Shown: positions 1 through 5,429 of the stretch, piece by piece | Layout: the number at the start of each line of letters is the position of its first letter | Numbering within the stretch: position 1 is the first letter of the stretch | Source: Bacteroidales bacterium | GTDB lineage: Bacteria > Bacteroidota > Bacteroidia > Bacteroidales > Bacteroidaceae | Reading direction: 5' to 3' | Length of the DNA stretch: 5,429 nt | Assembly (NCBI GenBank): GCA_004555055.1 | Contig: SFJN01000170.1 | Location: 1-5,429 of the forward strand | Made by a program: the position numbers and the translations under genes | The notes under the pieces: generated by a model | Told to the model about the DNA's origin: nothing | Seen by the model: only the letters and a program-made list of their open reading frames with translations | Databases searched by the model: none

Positions 1-3000
1 AACGGCAATATAAGGATACAGCAGAATTTGGAGTCCTTGATAGCCCATTATCTTCCGAAAGGTAGTACAGCCGAGTTTTTTGTCAAGAGCGGTTATGGAC
101 TTGATGGCGGCGGCTCGATTGAGTTGCAGGACTGTCATTACGGATTCCATGCCTATCTTAAGAATGACAGGAACTATCGGTTTTACAAAGGGCAGAAGTT
201 GAAATGCCGCATTGAAGACATTACCCGCAGGCGGCCCATCATCCGTTTGCTTGAGGTACAGAGTACAGTAGCACAGAACGCCTTTTCCATTTCCGAAGAC
301 CATTTCCTCGAACTCATCGGTACCCACAGTTGGGACTGCCGGAGTCTTGCGCACCTGTTGTTAACGAACGAGATTGATTCCGACTTTACCGACGACAGTC
401 TGGCATGGTTGCTTGATGTACTTCAGAGGACTACGTTGAACAACGGAAGCACTCCATTCGACATTCTTGACGACATCCGTAAAGGTTGTCTGTTCCTGCT
501 TGAGGACACCGACCTACTTACACGTATCGGACTGCAGGAACAGCAGGTGCTCGATGAACGTTTTTCCATTCTTATAGAACTTGTCGACCATGTGGCGGAA
601 GCCTGTGACATGGGCTCTGCGAAGAAACGTAATGAGTATGTCAAAGGCATCCTCTGCAAACTTCGCACTTCCGGTCATCTTTACCGGCCCCGACATGCCT
701 TTGGGATTCTCCGTGTAATCTTTGCCCTACAGCCGGAAAGCATGACGGAACGTATGCCCGACATTTTCAGCGTCCTTTCGTCGCGTGAGACGGTGTATTG
801 GAAGCAGGAGCCTTTCCGGCGTGAATTTGTCCGACTGCTTGAGGGTTATATCCGTTACATCGATTCGCACATCAGCCAGCTGACGAATGCCGACCGTCGT
901 ATAGAATATGTCTTCAAGGCCCTTGCCCTGCAGCTCATCCTCCTCGACCGTGAGCACGATACCGACCTTGTGGATATCCGGCTCAACCATGCCATGTTCT
1001 ACCGTTATGCCTCCTACCGCAACCATTCAAGCGACCTTGTTTCGGCGGCGTTCAAGAATATCTGCGGCCATCTTCAAGAACTCAATTTCAACCATGCCGG
1101 TGTCATTCACGACGAGCTTTTGCCTTTTCATATTGTCACTCTCAATGATTTCAACGATGCCGACGACGATATGGTCTACGTCTACAAGTCGCGTGGCCAG
1201 TGTCTGCAAGCCCGTAACGGTAGCATAAGCCTCAGTCCGGATAGCGCAGGCGAGATGCGCGATATCCTTCCTGCCACACTCCTGCCTTGGAACAATCTTC
1301 AGATTAGGCTCGAAAAGAAGCCCAGGACCGTCACCCAGGCGCAGAATGCCACCGTCATACGTCCTTACGCCACGATGTGGGGTGAGATTCTGAATACGCT
1401 TTTTTCTGCCGTTCCGGTCAAGAAGCCCGCGGTGGAGGTGAACCGCAAGCAGGAGGTGAACGAAGGCGACGAGGTGTTCATCGTGGTTAAAGGACGCAGC
1501 GCGCAGGACGCCGCAGTATTTGAGTTTATCATTGACGATCCCATTTACGAAAAGTCGGAAGGTTGGATGCACATCAAGGAAGATGTGGCGGGGTACTATG
1601 TCAATGCCACGCCCGATGCCTTTTGCGATGCCTTTGGCAAGCCATACCATCTGTTGGCAAGTGTGGAACGTATTGACCTCGAAACCGGGCAATGTCATTT
1701 TCGCCTTATCGATATTCTCAAGAATTTCAATGAATGGTGCGACTATGACTATGACAGTACAAAATGCTGCTATGTCGGTGATATCAACGACCACGGATGC
1801 TTTGCCGTTTCCGAGGACGGCATTCCCGTATTCGTTGCGCGCCAGGCACCGGGTTTCGAAATGCTGCAACGTGGCGACATCATAGAGGTTTCCGGTCTGC
1901 ATGCCGAGGGCTTCCCGCGCTTGCATGCCGACTTTTTCCGTGTCACTTCGCTCAACCACAGTTTCGATATGCTCTCTGCTTACCAGCGGCTCATCATGCA
2001 GTATGCCGAAGGACAGTCTCACATTTATGAGGACGACAAGGAAAGCCTTGAGGCACAGGATGCGGACAGCGGTGAGATCAGTATTATGATGGAAACTTCG
2101 CATGTTCGCGAAATCATGCTTCTCATCGATCGTATTGCTACCATTTCCTCCGACCATGTCAAAGCCTACAACTATCTGGCCATGGCACGCACCATTGCAA
2201 AAATGCTCGAAATGCCAGAGCAGGAGCGATACTACTATGGGCAGATGAAGATGATAGAATTCCTTAATGAGTTTGAGGTTAACAACTGTAATGATGAGGA
2301 GCAACTCAACCGTTTCTACAACGACCATAACGAGTTCTTCTCCAATTATCCCAGCTTGTATACCGGATTCCGTCAGCTCGAATTTCTCAGTTATCTCGGA
2401 CAGCCCGAAAACAACGCCATATTGTGGGGGGCGCAGAATACCGAAACCAGCGAGCTGCTACGAAAAATCGCCAAGCTCGTTCTGTCCTATAATTTCCTGA
2501 TGGCTGAGGGACTGGAGAAAGAAGCCGATGAGGCGCAGCAACGTGTGAAGTCGCTACTCAATCTCAAGAACCGTCACAGCAACCTTAAGGACTATGGTAA
2601 GGAAGGGCAGACCAAAGAGTTCAAGACCTCTATACTCTTTCCGCCTGCATCGGCCAATCCCCGTCCACAGATGGAAACCATACTTCGCGTCATCAACTCG
2701 TTCCTCAACACTTCCGATGGCGGTACGCTTTATGTCGGTGTCAACGACCAGGGTATGGGCGAAGGAGTGGAGAACGACCTCAAAGATCCCCGTTTCTTTA
2801 ACGACAAGGACAAATACGAGCGATATCTCCTCGACAATGTCCGACGTTATCTTGGTCCCTATGCCGACCGTTGCTGCCGTGTGGCATGGGAGAGCCACGA
2901 CGGACGCGACATTATGATGGTCCATGTGGCACACAGCGAGTACCTTGTTGCTTTCAATGGACAGGTATTCGAACGTAATAATTCCCGAACGCTCCCTGTC

Positions 3001-3759
3001 GATGCTGCCCAACTGCCGGAATTCATGCAGCGTCATAAGCTTTCTTACTCGCCGGAGAGCCGCAGTGCAGAAAGCCGCAAGACGCCTGCGCACCATACCG
3101 ATGCCGATTATACTACGGCAGAAACCCGTTCGGTATACGAGGTTGCTGCAGATCGTAACGTAGTAGAGAAAATTGCCACTGCGCGTTCCTCTTATTCCAA
3201 CCGTGTACCCGACCTCATTGACGACGAATACACCCGTTTCTTGATGTTCAGCGACGACGGACGCCAATATATGATGGCCCCCACTTATCCCGGAGAGGGC
3301 GCCCTGTGTATGGGTTGCGACGATGACGATGCAGCCGCTTTCCTTTTAGTGGTATGGGAAGACGGAACGATAAGCAGAATCCCCCTTCGCAATTTCTTTG
3401 AAGTTGACGAATGGCAGACCTTTGATATCAACAATTCCCTTCGCATCAGGTTTGCCGCCATTGCCAAGGATTCCGACCTGTTGTTGTACTACTACAGGTC
3501 AGGCTTGCACAACTATCTGCGCATTGATACTGTGGCAAACCTTTGTTGTGTGAATTCTCTGGCACAACGCGGAAGAATGCAGACGGAGAGCAGGGTGGAC
3601 GGTATCATTGCCTGCGAAATTCTCGCTCCGGATTCTGCCGTGAAAATCCGAAGTCTCATCGATGTGAAGTCCGACAATCCCGGTATGGATGTCAAGGAAC
3701 ATTCCTCACTGCTATATGCCGTTGAGGCTGCCATCGGGTATGCTCTCCCCGTGATGTGA
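1..3759 (+). CDS. Large multidomain protein with OB-like modules and a Schlafen-type AlbA_2 domain (5' partial)
   Basis: Function unknown; probably a cytoplasmic nucleic-acid-binding or RNA-processing protein (inference). The frame is open from base 1. The first possible start, TTG at 28, is unconvincing because the frame runs uninterrupted through it, so the gene very likely begins upstream. Numbering residues from that TTG: an OB/S1-like beta module at about 12-77, a mostly helical region at 85-350, two further OB-like modules at about 480-565 and 580-640, and a helical, charged segment at 645-855. A Schlafen AlbA_2 domain spans about 857-1003, recognised from TKEFKTS (862-868), NTSDGGTLYVGVND (894-907) and FERNNSRTLP (981-990). 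A beta-rich tail at 1065-1215 has blade-like repeats. AlbA_2 is often labelled 'ATP-binding' (old AAA_4 name), but I see no Walker A motif. No signal peptide or membrane segment is visible in the part present. It converges on the DUF721 gene. The AlbA_2 call is strong; the other modules are tentative. Confidence 0.87.
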   Translation, partial: NGNIRIQQNLESLIAHYLPKGSTAEFFVKSGYGLDGGGSIELQDCHYGFHAYLKNDRNYRFYKGQKLKCRIEDITRRRPIIRLLEVQSTVAQNAFSISEDHFLELIGTHSWDCRSLAHLLLTNEIDSDFTDDSLAWLLDVLQRTTLNNGSTPFDILDDIRKGCLFLLEDTDLLTRIGLQEQQVLDERFSILIELVDHVAEACDMGSAKKRNEYVKGILCKLRTSGHLYRPRHAFGILRVIFALQPESMTERMPDIFSVLSSRETVYWKQEPFRREFVRLLEGYIRYIDSHISQLTNADRRIEYVFKALALQLILLDREHDTDLVDIRLNHAMFYRYASYRNHSSDLVSAAFKNICGHLQELNFNHAGVIHDELLPFHIVTLNDFNDADDDMVYVYKSRGQCLQARNGSISLSPDSAGEMRDILPATLLPWNNLQIRLEKKPRTVTQAQNATVIRPYATMWGEILNTLFSAVPVKKPAVEVNRKQEVNEGDEVFIVVKGRSAQDAAVFEFIIDDPIYEKSEGWMHIKEDVAGYYVNATPDAFCDAFGKPYHLLASVERIDLETGQCHFRLIDILKNFNEWCDYDYDSTKCCYVGDINDHGCFAVSEDGIPVFVARQAPGFEMLQRGDIIEVSGLHAEGFPRLHADFFRVTSLNHSFDMLSAYQRLIMQYAEGQSHIYEDDKESLEAQDADSGEISIMMETSHVREIMLLIDRIATISSDHVKAYNYLAMARTIAKMLEMPEQERYYYGQMKMIEFLNEFEVNNCNDEEQLNRFYNDHNEFFSNYPSLYTGFRQLEFLSYLGQPENNAILWGAQNTETSELLRKIAKLVLSYNFLMAEGLEKEADEAQQRVKSLLNLKNRHSNLKDYGKEGQTKEFKTSILFPPASANPRPQMETILRVINSFLNTSDGGTLYVGVNDQGMGEGVENDLKDPRFFNDKDKYERYLLDNVRRYLGPYADRCCRVAWESHDGRDIMMVHVAHSEYLVAFNGQVFERNNSRTLPVDAAQLPEFMQRHKLSYSPESRSAESRKTPAHHTDADYTTAETRSVYEVAADRNVVEKIATARSSYSNRVPDLIDDEYTRFLMFSDDGRQYMMAPTYPGEGALCMGCDDDDAAAFLLVVWEDGTISRIPLRNFFEVDEWQTFDINNSLRIRFAAIAKDSDLLLYYYRSGLHNYLRIDTVANLCCVNSLAQRGRMQTESRVDGIIACEILAPDSAVKIRSLIDVKSDNPGMDVKEHSSLLYAVEAAIGYALPVM
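2596..3036 (+). other. AlbA_2 (Schlafen-type) domain within the large CDS
   Basis: This is the best-recognised part of the large protein, about residues 857-1003 counted from the TTG at 28. It has the order typical of the family: a Glu five residues ahead of an EFK motif (E859, E864), a helix ending in INSFLNT, the glycine-rich strand GGTLYVGVND (898-907) followed by GMGEGVEND, then a helix with the pattern L..NVRRYLGP. After that come a strand with DIMMVHV and the closing FERNNSRTLP segment, which matches the family's usual 'Y.R.gs.T' strand and helix. In characterised mammalian Schlafens this fold carries three acidic RNase residues; bacterial members are mostly uncharacterised. Confidence 0.85.
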
Positions 3760-3930
3760 TGCGTGTGTGGAAGATTCTCCTTCCTTCTTGCCGTTGAGGG
3801 GGGGCTAAGGCTCCGAAGTAAATTGGGGAGCCACCAATATAGGAGCAGCCCCGGCGTTTCGTTTTGAAGGCGAAGCGTCGGGGCTGTTTGTTGATGGTGC
3901 GGGAAAAAGGGTAGGAGGCTTGTCTACAGT
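3760..3930. other. Convergent intergenic region with nested inverted repeats
   Basis: This 171 bp region separates the 3' ends of the rightward AlbA_2 gene and the leftward DUF721 gene. I see no credible coding sequence in it. It contains a seven-G run (3798-3804), the inverted repeat GGCTCC/GGAGCC (3809-3814 and 3827-3832), and an overlapping, mutually exclusive inverted repeat ATTGG/CCAAT (3822-3826 and 3834-3838). The large hairpin at 3843-3889 follows. The density of repeats fits a termination zone or a dispersed intergenic repeat element. Confidence 0.7.
3843..3889 (+). terminator. Strong hairpin, probable terminator of the AlbA_2 gene
   Basis: The left arm 3846-3861 pairs with the right arm 3871-3886 around a nine-base loop. 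All 16 positions pair in the + strand RNA, with two G-U wobbles (3854 with 3878, and 3857 with 3875). Pairs 3843-3845 with 3887-3889 can extend it to 19 bp. The 3' side runs into TTTGTTG, a short and imperfect U tract. In the opposite transcript the wobbles become A-C mismatches and there is no U tract, so the hairpin suits the + strand gene, whose stop lies about 85 bp upstream. It may still slow or stop leftward transcription. Confidence 0.7.
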
Positions 3931-4236
3931 TCATTTTGGGAGCGTAGGAAAAAATCTGATGTCGGAGATGACAAATCCATCGACTGCATGGTTGAGCTGT
4001 GCGACGAGTGTGGAACGGTGCATGGCCAGCAAGCTGCAGAGCGATGGGGAGTCGGCAGCTATATGAAGCGTTGTGTCGCGAATTTCCAAAGCTTTTGTGC
4101 GAGGAGCATAGGCTTCTCCCACCACTTTGGGCCATGCCTGCAGCAATCGGTGTTGTAGCAGGGGAGTTTCGAGCCCCATTTCGCGGAGAAAATGCCGGGT
4201 GACATCGGTGATGGACTGAGATTTTCTACGTTCCAT
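3931..4236 (-). CDS. DUF721 / DciA-like protein
   Basis: A 101-residue protein of the DUF721 family. The family includes DciA, which assists loading of the replicative helicase DnaB in bacteria that lack DnaC or DnaI. The sequence has the family pattern: an N-terminal helix with SITDVTRHFLRE (8-19), then LLQAWPKVVGE (31-41) with the conserved Trp35 and Gly40, then the strand LEIRDTTLHIA (50-60). A helix covering about 66-82 (LCSLLAMHRSTLVAQLN) and the strand VISDIRFF (89-96) complete the small KH-like core. The length is usual for Bacteroidota members, which are short and lack a long extra domain. ATG at 4236 is the only in-frame start before an upstream stop at 4276-4278. It lies 80 bp downstream of recF on the same strand, a common neighbourhood in Bacteroidota, and is probably co-transcribed. 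Family membership is confident; the helicase-loading role is inferred from the family. Confidence 0.93.
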   Translation of the reverse strand: MERRKSQSITDVTRHFLREMGLETPLLQHRLLQAWPKVVGEAYAPRTKALEIRDTTLHIAADSPSLCSLLAMHRSTLVAQLNHAVDGFVISDIRFFPTLPK

Positions 4237-4316
4237 AATACTTTCATTGGCGTTTCTGTGGGGTGGTGTAGCTGTTTATTGCATACCCTGCTGAGAGGGG
4301 GACGTGCATGCAGCCC
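4237..4316. other. recF-DUF721 intergenic spacer
   Basis: This 80 bp spacer lies between two genes on the minus strand. I found no convincing Bacteroidota promoter (TTG with TAnnTTTG) or terminator in the leftward direction, which favours read-through from recF. The minus-strand bases just before the DUF721 ATG are A-rich rather than carrying a Shine-Dalgarno sequence, as is usual in this phylum. The only symmetric element is the 8-base palindrome TGCATGCA at 4305-4312, which could be chance. Confidence 0.5.
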
Positions 4317-5429
4317 TCAATGCTTGTGAGGAATTTCCGTGATGTTTCCATGCGAGACGTTAAAAAGCCTATAGTCACGGAGTGTCTGCTGCAGTATGCT
4401 GTCAAGGTGTTCGCGGTTGGTATCGGTGATGAAAATCTGCCCGAAGTCGTTGCCGCTGACATAGTCCACGATGCGTGCTACACGTCCGGAATCAAGTTTG
4501 TCGAAAATGTCATCGAGCAGTAGTATCGGCGTCTGGCATCGTCCGCAGGTTTTTAGATAAAGGAATTGTGCCAGTTTCATGGCGATGAAATAGGTCTTTG
4601 TCTGCCCTTGACTACCTTCCTTACGTATGTTGTATCCGTTGAGCGTAAGTTCGAGGTTGTCTTTGTGTGGCCCGTGTAGGGTATGTCCCACGATGCGTTC
4701 GCGTTCGCGCCACGTTTGCAGTATGGGCAGGAGGTTCCCGCGTTCGCCATGGCTTTCGAGCGAGAGCGACACCTCTTCGTGAGTGTTATTGCAGAGCCTG
4801 CCATAAAGTTCCTGAAAGATGGGCCGGTAGGCTTCCACCATCGCTGCCCGTGTGGCATAGATTACTTCTGCATCTTCCGCCATCATCATTTCCAGCACCT
4901 CACAGAGTCCCCAGTCCGGTTCATCTTCCTGTTTCAGCAGGGCATTGCGTTGTTGTAGGCTTTTCCCATAGCGGATGAGTGCCTCGAGGTATGGTAGGTT
5001 TGTCTGGCTGATGACGATGTCAAGAAACCTGCGCCGTTCCTCGCTGCCACCGGTGATGAGTTCGGAGTCGGCAGGCGAAATCATTACCAGCGGAATCAAT
5101 CCCAAATGTTCTGAAAGTCGCTTGTATTCCTTGTCGTTTCGTTTGAAATGCTTTCTCTGTCCCCGTTTCAGTCCACAGGTGACGACATCCTCTTCTCCGA
5201 CGGAATTCCTGTAGCGGCCCTGAATCATCATTACGTCAGTGTCGTGCCGCATGGCCATCTGGTCGGGCAGTTGCGAGTTGCTCTTGCAGAACGAGAGGTA
5301 GTATATGGCATCCAGTATGTTGGTCTTTCCCATACCGTTGTCACCGATGAAGCAGTTGACATTGGGCGAAAAAGCAAGTCTTGCCTCTGCAATGTTTTTA
5401 TAATTTAATATGGAGAGTTGTTCAAGATT
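4317..5429 (-). CDS. recF: DNA replication and repair protein RecF (start just off the right edge)
   Basis: RecF is an SMC/ABC-type ATPase that, with RecO and RecR, helps load RecA at single-strand gaps and stalled forks. The window shows 370 residues plus the TGA stop, and the family is about 360-370 long, so only the initiator Met or a few residues are missing. The visible N-terminus, NLEQLSILNYKNIAEARL, matches the RecF first strand. ATG at 5333 cannot be the start because it lies inside Walker A (GDNGMGKT, visible residues 29-36). Other motifs are SPADSELITGGSEERRRFLD (118-137), GPHKDNLEL (253-261), the ABC signature SQGQ (273-276), Walker B ILLLDD (302-307), D-loop residues DKLD (310-313) and FGQIFITDTNREHL (329-342). 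All ATPase motifs look intact. No in-frame start codon exists between 5334 and 5429. It is the upstream partner of the DUF721 gene; its promoter is outside the window. Confidence 0.97.
   Translation of the reverse strand, partial: NLEQLSILNYKNIAEARLAFSPNVNCFIGDNGMGKTNILDAIYYLSFCKSNSQLPDQMAMRHDTDVMMIQGRYRNSVGEEDVVTCGLKRGQRKHFKRNDKEYKRLSEHLGLIPLVMISPADSELITGGSEERRRFLDIVISQTNLPYLEALIRYGKSLQQRNALLKQEDEPDWGLCEVLEMMMAEDAEVIYATRAAMVEAYRPIFQELYGRLCNNTHEEVSLSLESHGERGNLLPILQTWRERERIVGHTLHGPHKDNLELTLNGYNIRKEGSQGQTKTYFIAMKLAQFLYLKTCGRCQTPILLLDDIFDKLDSGRVARIVDYVSGNDFGQIFITDTNREHLDSILQQTLRDYRLFNVSHGNITEIPHKH

Noticed and set aside
1027..2328. A 433-codon open frame on the minus strand inside the large gene
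   Set aside because: It is antisense to an AlbA_2 gene with clear coding character, its product has no recognisable motif, and long antisense frames are common opposite such codon usage.
2617..2748. ATP-binding (AAA-type) annotation often given to such proteins
   Set aside because: No Walker A or B motif is visible. The glycine-rich GGTLYVGVND strand belongs to the AlbA_2 fold, not a nucleotide-binding loop.
2554..3267. A 237-codon minus-strand frame opposite the AlbA_2 domain
   Set aside because: It overlaps the best-conserved domain of the real gene and shows no domain pattern of its own.
3769..3784. Small inverted repeat GGAAG/CTTCC just after the large gene's stop
   Set aside because: Only five base pairs with no U tract; too weak to call a terminator beside the much stronger hairpin at 3843-3889.
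3794..3826. Possible Bacteroidota promoter on + strand: TTG at 3794 and TAAATTGG at 3819
   Set aside because: The -7 element differs from TAnnTTTG at one position, the spacing (22) is slightly long, and only the hairpin lies downstream, with no gene on this strand.
3692..4135. A 147-codon minus-strand frame covering the intergenic hairpin and part of the DUF721 gene
   Set aside because: It overlaps the DUF721 gene in another frame, crosses the terminator hairpin and has a low-complexity, Arg/Ser/Cys-rich product typical of a shadow frame.
4305..4312. Palindrome TGCATGCA as an operator site
   Set aside because: Eight bases with no extension or repeat copy; expected by chance and close to the recF stop rather than a promoter.

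Overview
This window looks like chromosomal DNA from the phylum Bacteroidota, most likely the order Bacteroidales (Prevotella- or Muribaculaceae-like by general feel; genus not determinable). The evidence is a RecF protein with Bacteroidales-style motifs (GDNGMGKTN, SQGQTK, FITDTNREHL), a short DUF721/DciA-type gene directly downstream of it, no recognisable Shine-Dalgarno sequences, and base composition near half GC by eye.

Layout: positions 1-3759 (+) hold one very long gene that is open through the left edge, so its true start is outside the window. It encodes a multidomain protein of at least 1252 visible residues carrying a Schlafen-type AlbA_2 domain. Three OB/S1-like beta modules and long helical regions precede that domain. 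A beta-rich C-terminal region with repeats resembling GyrA/ParC C-terminal blades follows it. Positions 3760-3930 are a convergent intergenic region with several inverted repeats, dominated by a 16-19 bp hairpin that is fully paired only in the + strand transcript and so most likely ends the large gene. Positions 3931-4236 (-) encode a DUF721/DciA-like protein. Positions 4317-5429 (-) encode RecF, complete except for perhaps one to a few N-terminal residues beyond the right edge.

How the genes relate: recF and the DUF721 gene run in the same direction 80 bp apart and are probably co-transcribed from a promoter beyond the right edge. They form an ordinary replication/repair pair (RecA loading at gaps and, for DciA proteins, replicative helicase loading). 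The large AlbA_2 gene converges on them and has no evident functional link. It is the unusual part of the window: its domain combination points to a nucleic-acid-acting protein, possibly an RNase, but the function is unknown. No tRNA, rRNA, CRISPR array, insertion sequence or attachment site was seen.
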